Below, piece by piece: positions 25,755-34,491 of a DNA stretch of 64,000 bases. Numbering within the stretch: the first letter of the stretch is position 1; each line of letters starts with the position of its first letter. The translations under genes were made by a program, and so were the position numbers. The DNA lies in assembly GCF_013778505.1 (NCBI RefSeq), contig NZ_JAAOWU010000005.1, positions 10,393 through 74,392 on the forward strand, read 5' to 3'. The DNA is from Pseudomonas sivasensis (GTDB taxonomy: Bacteria > Pseudomonadota > Gammaproteobacteria > Pseudomonadales > Pseudomonadaceae). The notes below the pieces were generated by a model. That model was not told where the DNA came from and searched no databases. It saw nothing but the letters and a program-made list of their open reading frames with translations.

Positions 25755-27095
25755 TCACCACGCCACCACGTTGCGCACCTTGAGCAACGCCTCGCGCAGC
25801 GACGGCATGTCCACCGAACCCAACGCCAGGCGTAGCGCATGGGGCACCTGGGCCGAAACGGCAAAGGGCTCAGCGGTGGACACGGAAACGCCCTCGCGCT
25901 GCAAGGCCATGGCGACTTGATCGGCGCGGGCATCTTCCGCCAGGGGCAGCCACAAAAAATACGATGACGGGTGGCTGGTGTGGGCCACCCCCTTCAACAC
26001 CTGCGCAGCCAAGGCTTGCCGAGCCCGGGCATCCTGGCGCTTTTGTGCTTCCAAGTGGGCAACGGTGCCGTCCTCGATCCAGGCCACGGCAATCGCGCTC
26101 ATCACCCCGGGCACGTTCCAGGTGGTCGCCATGATGGTGCGCTCCAACGCCTTCATCCACGCAACAGGCGCCGCGACAAATCCCACGCGCAGCCCTGTGG
26201 CGACACTCTTCGACAACCCACCCACATACACCGTACGCTCCGGTGCCAGGCTCGCCAGGGGCGTTGGCGCGTCCTCAACTAAAAACGCGTAGGCCGCGTC
26301 TTCAATGATCATCAGGTTGTGCTGGCGGGCGATGGCGACCAGCTGCTCGCGCTGCGCCATGCCCATCACCCAGCCCAGCGGATTGTGCAGGGTCGGCATG
26401 CTGTACACCGCGCGAACCGGACGCTTGCGACACACGCTATGCAGATATTCCAGGTCCGGGCCGCTGGCGGTGACGGGAATCGCGACGATTTCCAGATGCA
26501 GGGTCTCTGCCAACACCTTGAACCCCGAATAGGTCAACGCGTCCACCGCGATCACATCCCCCGGCTTGAGCAACGCCATCATCGCCACCGCCAACCCATG
26601 TTGGGCGCCGCTGACCACCAACACCTGCTCGGCCTGCACTGTCAGCCCTCGGCTCAGCAGGTGGCGGGCAATGGTGGCGCGCTCATGCAGGCGACCGGCG
26701 TGGGGCTGATAACGCAGCAGCGCTTCGAGGTCACCGGACAGCGCCAATTGGCGCAACGCAGTGCGCAGCAAGTCCGCCTGACCCGGCAACGAAGGGTAAT
26801 TGAAGTTGAGGTCGAGCATCCCCGCCGCAATGGTCATCTGCCCACTGCCCTGCCCTGGCGGCAACGCAATCTCGCGCACGAAGGTGCCGCGCCCGGTCTC
26901 TCCGCTGACCAGCCCCATTGCCTCCAGCTCGGCGTACACCCGACTGGCGGTGACCAGCGCCAAGCCCTGATCCGCGGCCAATTGGCGATGGGTAGGCAAT
27001 CGCATACCAGGGGGCAGTCTTCCGCTGCGGATGTCTTCGGCAAAGGTGTCGACCAGTGACTTGTAACGGGCGCGGGGCATTGGCGATGTATCCAT
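25755..27095 (-). CDS. MocR-type GntR/aminotransferase-fold regulator
   Basis: A 446-residue protein. The N-terminal GntR winged helix (about 5-75; LPTHRQLAADQGLALVTASRVYAEL) is fused to a class-I aminotransferase fold (about 100-440) with the PLP lysine in VYVGGLSKSVATG. MocR proteins use PLP as a sensing cofactor and normally control a neighbouring gene, here most likely the divergent EamA transporter. An alternative start lies at 27080. A repeated TTGATT in the intergenic region may be its site. Confidence 0.87.
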   Translation of the reverse strand: MDTSPMPRARYKSLVDTFAEDIRSGRLPPGMRLPTHRQLAADQGLALVTASRVYAELEAMGLVSGETGRGTFVREIALPPGQGSGQMTIAAGMLDLNFNYPSLPGQADLLRTALRQLALSGDLEALLRYQPHAGRLHERATIARHLLSRGLTVQAEQVLVVSGAQHGLAVAMMALLKPGDVIAVDALTYSGFKVLAETLHLEIVAIPVTASGPDLEYLHSVCRKRPVRAVYSMPTLHNPLGWVMGMAQREQLVAIARQHNLMIIEDAAYAFLVEDAPTPLASLAPERTVYVGGLSKSVATGLRVGFVAAPVAWMKALERTIMATTWNVPGVMSAIAVAWIEDGTVAHLEAQKRQDARARQALAAQVLKGVAHTSHPSSYFLWLPLAEDARADQVAMALQREGVSVSTAEPFAVSAQVPHALRLALGSVDMPSLREALLKVRNVVAW

Positions 27096-27104
27096 GACAA
27101 TTTT

Positions 27105-27119
27105 TTGATTGTCTTGATT
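27105..27119. promoter_or_regulatory. Direct repeat TTGATT-N3-TTGATT between mocR and eamA genes
   Basis: TTGATT occurs at 27105-27110 and 27114-27119, 9 bp apart, within the 75-bp gap between the divergent mocR-type and EamA genes. Direct repeats near the regulator start are common MocR operators. No binding data can be read from sequence. Confidence 0.3.
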
Positions 27120-27170
27120 CTCGATCCTAGGATGGGCACCACGCAACTCCTCTTTTTCGGGACAGCCCCC

Positions 27171-28061
27171 ATGGAACGTACGTCTCCCCTCAACGCCCTG
27201 GACAACAGCACTCAGGGTTGGATCAATGGCTTTATCGGCGTGGTGATTTTCAGCGGCTCACTGCCCGCTACGCGCTTGGCGGTCATGGAATTCGATCCGG
27301 TGTTTCTGACGATGATTCGCGCCGCCATCGCTGCCGCATTGGGGCTGCTTCTGCTGTGGCTGTTCAAGGAAAAACGCCCCGCGCGCACTCAATGGGTGCC
27401 CCTGCTGATCGTCTCCCTCGGCGTGGTGATCGGCTTCCCCCTGCTCACCGCCCTGGCCCTGCAATACGTAACCTCCGCCCATTCCATTGTGTTTATCGGC
27501 CTGCTCCCCCTGGCCACGGCGGTGTTTGGCGTACTGCGCGGCGGCGAGCGGCCGCGACCGGTGTTCTGGGTGTTTTCGATTCTGGGCAGTGCCCTGGTGA
27601 TGGGTTATGCCTTCGCCCAGGGCGTGAGCGCCGCACCGGCCGGCGATTTGCTGATGCTCCTGGCGGTGTTGGTGTGCGGCTTGGGCTATGCCGAGGGCGC
27701 GAAACTGTCGCGCAGCCTGGGCGGCTGGCAGGTGATCTGCTGGGCGCTGGTGGTGTCGCTGCCAGTGGTGCTGCCGTTAGGCCTGCTCCTTGCTCCGCCA
27801 AGCTTTGCCGGCATCAGCCTGACAGCCTGGCTGAGCCTGGGCTATGTGGCGCTGTTCAGCATGTTGATCGGCTTTGTGTTCTGGTATCGCGGCCTGGCTC
27901 AAGGTGGCATCGCGGCCGTCGGCCAGTTGCAGTTGCTGCAACCGTTCTTCGGCCTGGCGCTGGCGGCGGGCCTGCTGCATGAACAGGTCAGTCTCGGCAT
28001 GGTGCTGGTGACGGTGGCGGTGATCGCCTGCGTGGCCGGTGCGAAGAAGTTCGCCCGCTAG
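27171..28061 (+). CDS. EamA/DMT-family transporter
   Basis: A 296-residue inner-membrane protein with ten hydrophobic helices in two EamA repeats (SLPATRLAVMEFDPVFLTMIR in the first). It is divergent from the MocR regulator, a very common pairing in Pseudomonas, and is probably a regulated metabolite exporter. The ATG at 27171 is used; the upstream frame lacks similarity. Its last four bases overlap the convergent yceI gene. Confidence 0.85.
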   Translation: MERTSPLNALDNSTQGWINGFIGVVIFSGSLPATRLAVMEFDPVFLTMIRAAIAAALGLLLLWLFKEKRPARTQWVPLLIVSLGVVIGFPLLTALALQYVTSAHSIVFIGLLPLATAVFGVLRGGERPRPVFWVFSILGSALVMGYAFAQGVSAAPAGDLLMLLAVLVCGLGYAEGAKLSRSLGGWQVICWALVVSLPVVLPLGLLLAPPSFAGISLTAWLSLGYVALFSMLIGFVFWYRGLAQGGIAAVGQLQLLQPFFGLALAAGLLHEQVSLGMVLVTVAVIACVAGAKKFAR

Positions 28062-28615
28062 CGCTGCGGTGCGACCATCTTGAATTTGATATGGATGTCG
28101 TTGGAAACCACGCTATTGCCGGCCCATTCACCCTCACCGATCTTGAAATCGCCGCGATTGAGGATGAATTCGCCGTCGAACACGCCAATGCCATCCAGCT
28201 CCTTGAGCACCACCTTTACATCAACCGGGCGTGTGGTGCCCTTGATGGTCAGGTTGCCGCTGATCCTGAAGCGGTTATCCCCCAGCGCCTTGACCCCAGT
28301 GGATTCATACACTCCGACCGGATAGGTCGCGGTGTCAAACCAGGACGCGCGTTGCAGGGTGTCATTGGCATCCTCACTGCCGGCGCTGATGCTGGTGAGC
28401 TGGATCTTGAGCAGCGCGTGTCCCGCCTCCGGCGCCTGCGTATCAAAGGCCAAGGTGCTCTCGAATTCCTTGAACCTCCCATACATCCGCTGCCCCAGTT
28501 GTTCGTAGGTGAAACTGATCTGGCTGGCAGTGTGATTGACGTCCTTGTACTCCACCGCCTGGGCGCTGGCGATAAAGCCCAGGACAAGCGCAACCGGCAA
28601 AAATCCACGTTTCAT
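28058..28615 (-). CDS. YceI-family periplasmic lipocalin-like protein
   Basis: A 185-residue protein with a signal peptide (about 1-20, VLGFIASAQA) and a YceI domain: VNHTASQISFTYEQLGQ, EFESTLAFD, GNLTIKGTTRPVDV and FKIGEGEWAG. The YceI beta-barrel binds isoprenoid or other apolar molecules in the periplasm. The start is ATG 28615. It is convergent with the EamA gene (4-bp overlap) and divergent from the thioesterase gene. Confidence 0.88.
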   Translation of the reverse strand: MKRGFLPVALVLGFIASAQAVEYKDVNHTASQISFTYEQLGQRMYGRFKEFESTLAFDTQAPEAGHALLKIQLTSISAGSEDANDTLQRASWFDTATYPVGVYESTGVKALGDNRFRISGNLTIKGTTRPVDVKVVLKELDGIGVFDGEFILNRGDFKIGEGEWAGNSVVSNDIHIKFKMVAPQR

Positions 28616-28701
28616 GCACCACTCCGCAAAGTCTGGATGTATTCCCATCACGCGTTTGTCCTGCTAAACAGAATAGTCGCCCACAACAATAAGGATGTTG
28701 C

Positions 28702-29190
28702 ATGCAAGCGCTACAAGACATCACCGCACCGGAAGGCATCTGCTACGGCTGCGGGGGCAGCAACCCTCACGGGCTGCACATCAAGAGCCGCTGGGACGCA
28801 GACGGCATCCATTTGATCGCCCAACACGCGCCAGAAGCTCACTTCACTGGCTGGCCGGACCTGGTCTACGGCGGCCTGATCGCCATGCTGGTGGACTGCC
28901 ATTCCAACTGGACCGCCATGGCCTACCACTACCGCACCGAGCAACGCGAACCCGGCAGCCTGCCACGTATTGACTGCGTGACCGGCAACCTCGGCATCAA
29001 ATTCATCAAGCCCACGCCCATGGGCGTCACCCTCACCTTGCGCGCCAGGGTCGAAGGCGACGTGAAGCGCAAAACCCGCGTGGTCTGCGAGATATACGCC
29101 GGCGACGTGCTCACGGCGATCGGCGACTCGGTGTTCGTGCGCGTCGACACCGGGCAACTGGCCGCTGCCGCCCATGGCCGCGAGGACTGA
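28702..29190 (+). CDS. PaaI-type hotdog thioesterase
   Basis: A 162-residue hotdog-fold protein of the PaaI thioesterase family. The N-terminal CYGCGGSNPHGLHIKS and VYGGLIAMLVDCHSNWTAMA are typical of the subgroup with a Cys-rich start. It probably hydrolyses an acyl-CoA; the substrate is unknown. AATAAGGATGTTGC precedes the ATG. The dienelactone hydrolase gene follows by 44 bp. Confidence 0.83.
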   Translation: MQALQDITAPEGICYGCGGSNPHGLHIKSRWDADGIHLIAQHAPEAHFTGWPDLVYGGLIAMLVDCHSNWTAMAYHYRTEQREPGSLPRIDCVTGNLGIKFIKPTPMGVTLTLRARVEGDVKRKTRVVCEIYAGDVLTAIGDSVFVRVDTGQLAAAAHGRED

Positions 29191-29234
29191 AGCTGGTCTA
29201 CATTGACTGTCACCGCTAATCGAGGATTGCACCG

Positions 29235-30122
29235 ATGACTCGTCTCACCGCGAAAGACTTTGCCCCCGAACTGCTGGAACTCTACGACGGCTACGCCCAC
29301 GGCAAGATCAACCGCCGTGAGTTTCTCGACCGCGCTGCGCTGTTCACTTTTGGCGGCCTGACCGCTTCCGCCCTGCTCGCCTCCCTGAGCCCTAACTACG
29401 CCCTGGCCGAGCAAGTGAAATTCACCGACCCGGACATCGTCGCCGACTACGTCACCTACCCTTCACCCAAGGGCAACGGCACGGTACGCGGCTACCTGGT
29501 ACGCCCGGCCAAGGCTGCGGGCAAGTTACCGGCGGTGGTGGTGGTCCACGAAAACCGCGGCCTGAACCCGTATATCGAAGACGTCGCCCGACGCCTGGCC
29601 AAAGCCGGCTTCATCGCCCTTGCCCCGGACGGTCTGACCTCGGTCGGCGGCTACCCCGGCAATGACGAAAAAGGCGTAGCGCTGCAACAGACCGTCGACC
29701 CGACCAAACTGATGAACGACTTCTTCGCCGCCATCGAATGGCTGATGCACCACGACAGCAGCACCGGAAAAGTCGGCATCACCGGCTTCTGCTACGGCGG
29801 TGGCGTGACCAACGCAGCAGCGGTGGCCTACCCCGAACTGGGCGCAGCCGTCTCCTTCTACGGCCGCCAACCGGAAGCCAAGGACGTACCGCGGATCAAG
29901 GCGCCGATCATGCTGCACTTCGGCGAGGTGGATACACGCATCAACGAAGGCTGGCCGCCCTACGAGGCAGCCTTGAAAGCGGCCGGCACAACCTATGAAG
30001 CGTTCATCTACAAGGGCGCCAATCACGGCTTCCACAATGACTCGACGCCACGTTATGACGAAGCAGCCGCCAATCTGGCATGGGAAAGAACACTGGGGTG
30101 GTTCAACAAATACCTGGCATGA
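29235..30122 (+). CDS. Dienelactone-hydrolase-family protein with twin-arginine-like leader
   Basis: A 295-residue alpha/beta hydrolase. Residues 27-28 form a twin-arginine (NRREFLDRAALFTFGG) ahead of a hydrophobic stretch to about residue 57, suggesting Tat export, although the leader is long. The DLH active site can be placed at Cys186 (GFCYGG), Asp233 (FGEVDTR) and His264 (NHGFHN), with Glu106 (HENRG). It resembles YghX. It may hydrolyse dienelactone-like esters; the true substrate is unknown. Confidence 0.83.
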   Translation: MTRLTAKDFAPELLELYDGYAHGKINRREFLDRAALFTFGGLTASALLASLSPNYALAEQVKFTDPDIVADYVTYPSPKGNGTVRGYLVRPAKAAGKLPAVVVVHENRGLNPYIEDVARRLAKAGFIALAPDGLTSVGGYPGNDEKGVALQQTVDPTKLMNDFFAAIEWLMHHDSSTGKVGITGFCYGGGVTNAAAVAYPELGAAVSFYGRQPEAKDVPRIKAPIMLHFGEVDTRINEGWPPYEAALKAAGTTYEAFIYKGANHGFHNDSTPRYDEAAANLAWERTLGWFNKYLA

Positions 30123-30173
30123 CTGGCGCTGCTCTGGCTGTTGCTCCTGCTTTTGATCTTGATCCAAAGCGCC

Positions 30174-30412
30174 CCGTCAGACGCGCTGGCCGAACGCAGG
30201 CTTGAATCCGTGGGCAACCCGGCAGGACGCCGGGTTAGCCGCACTGGGCCATAGATCCAAGCCGGAGTGAGGGCATGCAGATTCCAGACGAAGCAGCGAG
30301 TGTTGGGGCGAAAGCCTTTTGGTTACTTTTGGCTGGGCCGGCATTCCGGCCTTTCCAAAAGTGACCCGCTGTAAGCGCGGAACCCTAAGCCGCCGTTACC
30401 GCAGAGATGGCT
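30174..30412. repeat. Structured dispersed intergenic element
   Basis: This gene-free stretch holds strong inverted repeats. AACCCGGC / GCCGGGTT (30216-30236) is nested inside GGCTTGAATC / GATCCAAGCC (about 30200-30263). A second hairpin at 30321-30366 has a 12-bp outer stem (GGTTACTTTTGG / CCAAAAGTGACC) and an inner stem GGCCGG / CCGGCC. From memory, near-identical sequence (AATCCGTGGGCAACCCGGCA, GTGAGGGCATGC) is scattered in many Pseudomonas genomes; I could not check this. No coding frame is convincing. Confidence 0.6.
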
Positions 30413-30446
30413 ATGTACCCCAACCAACATATGAGTCGACTGTCAG

Positions 30447-30476
30447 GCCGCCATCGGGAGCAAGCCCCCTCCCACA
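30447..30476. repeat. Single REP element
   Basis: GCCGCCATCGGGAGCAAGCC followed by CCCTCCCACAT is one arm of the GTGGGAGGGGGCTTG REP family, without an inverted partner. It lies in the 458-bp gap before the DUF2252 gene; the rest of that gap to 30580 shows nothing I recognise. Confidence 0.8.
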
Positions 30477-30580
30477 TTTGGATAGGGGACCATCAGTCAA
30501 ATGGCGTAACCCTGGCCGCCGTTGACGCAGAAACAGACATCTACCAGCTCTCCTACGCAAAACCCATCACCCCCTCGACA

Positions 30581-31765
30581 TCAATGCTCCAAAGCATACC
30601 GCCGGCAATGATCCAAATACCCCTGCTCATGACTCCCCACCAGCTGCACCACGCTGGTCCACAACCACGAAGGCGCATCCAACTCCCTTGACCGGTTTTC
30701 CTGCAAAACCGCCATCCAATCCTTACGAGTCGCCCGATCCATCTGCCGGGCATGAGCAACGCCAACCACCCGAGCCAAATAACCCGCAGCGTGCATCGCG
30801 TCAGTCTCGCTCAACTCATCCAACTCCAACTTCATGTCCTGAGGCAGCAGTTCGCGAATAAAAAACCCGTGATCCAGAAACCGCGTCGCCACCATCCGCT
30901 CGCCAAGGCCCGGCGACAGCTGACGCGCAGCTTCCACAACCCGGCGGGCGTTGTCCCTCGGCATCTTCGCCCGTGCGGCCCGGGGTGCAGCGGCGCCGAC
31001 CGCCTCCTTGATATCGATCAGGCAATACGCCTGATCATCCTTATCACCAACACCGAGAAAGGCCGCGTAGCGCAACAAGCCAAGGGAGCTGCAGCCCTTG
31101 ACCCAATAAGCGCAATCCAAAAGTTCGACCTTGGCATCCTTGGGCCGGCCTTTGAGCGAAGTAACCAACTGGTGGATCTCGTCCGACGCGCAGACGACTT
31201 TCAGCGCACTTTTTTCGGCCCGCGACAACGGCCAGAAATGCTTGCCTAACGGGATGGTCGGCCGGGCGCTTTCGATGCGCTCACGGGCCAAGTGCTTCCA
31301 GGTGCGCGCCACGGCGTTGCGCATCCCTGCCTTGACCTGGGACGGGCGTGGCGGCGTTTCATCGGGTTTGTCTTTGAAGGCTTGTTCGTAGCCCACCATC
31401 ATTTCTTCGAGCATGCGTGCGGTGGTTACCCCCGGCAGGTCCGAGCCTCGCGCGGCGGTCGCCAGGGACAAGGCCAGGCGCACCAGGTCGTGGGCCGGGT
31501 TGCCAATCACTGCCTGGTCCAGGTCGCGGATATGCATATCGATGCGCCCCTTGGTGTCGCCGGTGGGGCCAAGGTTGCCAGCGTGGCAGTCGCCGCAGAT
31601 CCAGATCGCTGGCCCGCGGGGCAAACGGCGTCCAGGCAAGCTGTGCAGCCACTCGTAGAATTGAACGGTACTGCCGCGCACATAAGCGTGCGCCGAGCGC
31701 GCCATCTTGAGGTTTCGCAGTTGGGTCAGGTGGGGCATACGAGCGGAGGGGCGCGGTGTTTTCAT
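30581..31765 (-). CDS. DUF2252 family protein
   Basis: A 394-residue protein of the DUF2252 family, which has a kinase-like fold. Family segments are WICGDCHAGNLGP (about residues 55-67, equivalent to a catalytic loop), IRDLDQAVIGNPAHDLVRL and YCLIDIKEAVGAAAPRA. The biochemical role of these proteins is not established. The start at ATG 31765 gives the usual length; the Shine-Dalgarno is weak. It is divergent from ampC. Confidence 0.82.
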   Translation of the reverse strand: MKTPRPSARMPHLTQLRNLKMARSAHAYVRGSTVQFYEWLHSLPGRRLPRGPAIWICGDCHAGNLGPTGDTKGRIDMHIRDLDQAVIGNPAHDLVRLALSLATAARGSDLPGVTTARMLEEMMVGYEQAFKDKPDETPPRPSQVKAGMRNAVARTWKHLARERIESARPTIPLGKHFWPLSRAEKSALKVVCASDEIHQLVTSLKGRPKDAKVELLDCAYWVKGCSSLGLLRYAAFLGVGDKDDQAYCLIDIKEAVGAAAPRAARAKMPRDNARRVVEAARQLSPGLGERMVATRFLDHGFFIRELLPQDMKLELDELSETDAMHAAGYLARVVGVAHARQMDRATRKDWMAVLQENRSRELDAPSWLWTSVVQLVGSHEQGYLDHCRRYALEH

Positions 31766-31969
31766 GGAATAACTCAGTACAGGTGTAGCGGTAGAGCGGT
31801 GCGCCTCGGAGAATGTTTCATTATGTTTCTAAAAAATTTATCACGTTGGCCTTCTCCCGTTATACCCAGGCAAGAGACTTCATCGTTTGCCCAGAGCAGG
31901 CGAACTGCCTATATTTGCATCCCCCGCGAGGGTCTTTTTTTAATCGATCACTTTCATGGAAACACTCTC

Positions 31970-33124
31970 ATGCCCCTATCTATGTTCTCAGGCATGCGCA
32001 ATCTCACGGCGGTAGCCGCCCTTGTCGCTACCGGCCACTGCCTGGCCGCGACCGATCTGCAGGCGGTGGTGGACGCGAGTGTCAAGCCGCTGATGCAGCA
32101 ACAGGCCATTCCCGGTCTTGTGGTCGGCGTGGTTCAGGACGGCAAAGCGCACTATTTCAACTACGGCGTCGCCTCCCAGGAAACGGGGCAGCCCGTCAGC
32201 GAGAACACCCTGTTCGAAGTCGGGTCGGTGAGCAAAACCTTCACCGCCACCCTCGCTGGTTATGCGGCGGCTACCGGCAAACTCAAGCTTTCGGCCCCGG
32301 CCAGCGGCTACCTTCCAGCCTTGGGTGGCGGCAAGTTTGATCACATCAGCATTCTTAACCTCGGCACCTACACCGCCGGCGGCCTGCCTCTGCAATTTCC
32401 ACCGGAGGCTGACAACAATCAGCACATGATCAGCTACTTCCAGCAGTGGAAGCCCGACTTCGCCCCAGGCACCCAGCGTTTGTATTCCAACCCGAGCCTG
32501 GGCCTGTTCGGCTACCTGACGGCGCAGAGCCTCAAGCAACCGTTCGATCAGGCGATGGAAAAAACCCTGCTGCCCAAACTTGGGCTCAAGCACACCTTCG
32601 TCAAGGTGCCGCCGAGTCAGATGAGCCTCTACGCACAAGGCTACGGCAAGGATGGCAAACCGGTGCGCGTCGGCCCCGGCGCCATGGACAGTGAGGCTTA
32701 CGGCATCAAGACCAGCGCCTCGGACTTGCTGCGTTATGTGCAAGCCAACATGAACCCGGCGAAGCTGGAAAGCGCCGTGCAACGCGCGGTCAGCATCACT
32801 CATACCGGCTACTACACCGTCGACGGCATGACCCAAGGGCTGGGCTGGGAAATGTACCCTTATCCCATCACGCTCGATGCGTTGACTGACGGCAACTCCA
32901 CACCAATGGCCATGGAGCCGCACAAGGTGAACTGGCTAACCCCTGCCCAGGCGCCCCACGCCAACTCGCTGGTGAACAAGACCGGCTCCACCAATGGTTT
33001 TGGCGCCTATGTGGCCTACGTGCCGAGCAAGGGATTAGGGGTGGTGATTCTGGCGAACAAGAACTACCCGAATGCAGAGCGGGTGAAAGTCGCCCATGCA
33101 GTGTTGAGTGCGCTGGACCATTAA
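31970..33124 (+). CDS. ampC: Class C beta-lactamase AmpC
   Basis: A 384-residue periplasmic serine beta-lactamase. A signal peptide of about 27 residues ends in GHCLA-A. The catalytic motifs are all present: S86-V-S-K89, Y172-S-N174 and K337-T-G339. The enzyme hydrolyses cephalosporins and penicillins. The ATG at 31970 gives normal AmpC length; the open frame extends much further upstream, over the DUF2252 gene, and that part is not coding on this strand. No ampR regulator is adjacent, and a DUF2252 gene occupies the divergent position. Confidence 0.92.
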   Translation: MPLSMFSGMRNLTAVAALVATGHCLAATDLQAVVDASVKPLMQQQAIPGLVVGVVQDGKAHYFNYGVASQETGQPVSENTLFEVGSVSKTFTATLAGYAAATGKLKLSAPASGYLPALGGGKFDHISILNLGTYTAGGLPLQFPPEADNNQHMISYFQQWKPDFAPGTQRLYSNPSLGLFGYLTAQSLKQPFDQAMEKTLLPKLGLKHTFVKVPPSQMSLYAQGYGKDGKPVRVGPGAMDSEAYGIKTSASDLLRYVQANMNPAKLESAVQRAVSITHTGYYTVDGMTQGLGWEMYPYPITLDALTDGNSTPMAMEPHKVNWLTPAQAPHANSLVNKTGSTNGFGAYVAYVPSKGLGVVILANKNYPNAERVKVAHAVLSALDH

Positions 33125-33152
33125 AGCCGGACACGAGCCCACCCTGTGATGA

Positions 33153-33179
33153 AGGGCTTGCTCAGCCACAGCAAGCCCT
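33153..33179. terminator. Hairpin between ampC and rstB
   Basis: A 10-bp perfect inverted repeat (AGGGCTTGCT / AGCAAGCCCT) with a 7-base loop, between convergent genes. It resembles a degenerate REP unit and may serve as a bidirectional terminator; there is no T-run. Confidence 0.5.
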
Positions 33180-33213
33180 CCACCACATTTGACCTTCATC
33201 GTGTTCATAAACG

Positions 33214-34491
33214 TTATTCAGCGTTCGCCCACGTCATCCGAAACGACGCCCCGCCCCGCTCCGAATCCTGCACATGCACCTGCCCGCCATGCCATTGGGA
33301 CACTCGCTGCACCAGCGCCAGGCCCAGGCCGAAGCCGCCGGTACGGCGATCACGGCTGGCATCCAGGCGCATAAACGGTTGGAAGATCTTCGCCCGGCTC
33401 TCCTCGGGTACACCCGGGCCGTCGTCACATACCCGCACTTCATAACCGTTGCCGAATTTGATCAGTGAAATGTCCACACGGTGCTCGGCGTAACGGATGG
33501 CATTGCGCAGCAGGTTGATCACCGCTCGCGCCATGAAACGCGGCTCGATCTGGATCACGTCCACTTCGCAGGTGCGCAACGACAGGTGTATGCCCGCCGC
33601 CTCCGCCTCCAGGGCCACGCTACCGATCACGCTGTCGAGCCAGCTATGGGCTTCGATGCGCTCGCGAGTGACCTGGGTCGCGCCGCGTTCCAGGCTGGCG
33701 TAGGTCAGCAGTTCGGAGACCATTTCCTCCAGCTCGCCCAGGTCGGCGTACATATCAGCGATCAATTCGCTGCGCTGACGCGGGTCGGCCTGCTGCTTGA
33801 GTTGGTCGAGTTCAAACGACAATCGTGCAATTGGCGTACGCAGCTCATGGGACACCGCATTGGTGAGTTCGCGCTGGTTGGCGATCAGGCTCTCGATACG
33901 CTCGGCCATCTGATTGAAGTGCCCGGCCAGTTCGCGCACGGTGGAGCGGCGCGGCAGCAGGATGCGCGAGCCGAGGTCGTTGTCGCCAAAACGTTGTGCG
34001 GCCAGACGGATGTGCTCCAAGTCACGCCAATGCGGACGCACCCAGAAATACAGCACTACCGCCAGGCACAGACCCAGCAGGCTGTAGGCCCACAGGTATA
34101 GCCATTTCGGCTCTGCCGGCAGTTTGATTTCGAGCAGTTGTGGACCGCTGTCGACCGAGGCGATGAACTCCATGAAATCGCCACGCACTACCAAGTGGCC
34201 GGCCGCCAACAATTGTTGTTCACGGGGGGTCAGGGCCAATTCATCACGCTGGACCAGTTTCAGCAGCAAACCATAATGTGGCTGCAATTGGGCCAGCCGC
34301 GCCGGGCGCGCATCGGCTGGCAACGGGCGCAACTGCTCTACCAGACCGTACGCCGGGCCACGCATGGCTTCGCGATTATAGGTTTCGTTGGCTTCGGGCA
34401 GCAGTTCATCAAAGGTGTAGTTGACCAGCCAAATCGCCCCCGCCAACCCCAGCGCGAGGATGATGTACAGGCGCATGTATAAGCGCAGCAT
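33214..34491 (-). CDS. rstB: Sensor histidine kinase, RstB-like
   Basis: A 425-residue inner-membrane kinase. Order: TM1 (about 7-25), periplasmic sensor (about 26-130), TM2 (about 131-151), HAMP (about 152-205), a dimerisation/phosphoacceptor domain with His215 (AVSHELRTPIARL), and an ATPase domain with N-box LLRNAIRYA, G1 DDGPGVP and G2 GGFGLGLAL. It should phosphorylate the adjacent RstA-like regulator. Its ATG directly follows the TAG of that gene, so the pair is one operon. The signal is unknown. Confidence 0.87.
   Translation of the reverse strand: MLRLYMRLYIILALGLAGAIWLVNYTFDELLPEANETYNREAMRGPAYGLVEQLRPLPADARPARLAQLQPHYGLLLKLVQRDELALTPREQQLLAAGHLVVRGDFMEFIASVDSGPQLLEIKLPAEPKWLYLWAYSLLGLCLAVVLYFWVRPHWRDLEHIRLAAQRFGDNDLGSRILLPRRSTVRELAGHFNQMAERIESLIANQRELTNAVSHELRTPIARLSFELDQLKQQADPRQRSELIADMYADLGELEEMVSELLTYASLERGATQVTRERIEAHSWLDSVIGSVALEAEAAGIHLSLRTCEVDVIQIEPRFMARAVINLLRNAIRYAEHRVDISLIKFGNGYEVRVCDDGPGVPEESRAKIFQPFMRLDASRDRRTGGFGLGLALVQRVSQWHGGQVHVQDSERGGASFRMTWANAE

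Noticed and set aside
31292..31969. N-terminal extension of the ampC frame giving a 610-residue product
   Set aside because: The extension is antisense to the DUF2252 gene and would place the AmpC signal peptide in the middle of the protein. The ATG at 31970 gives normal AmpC length.
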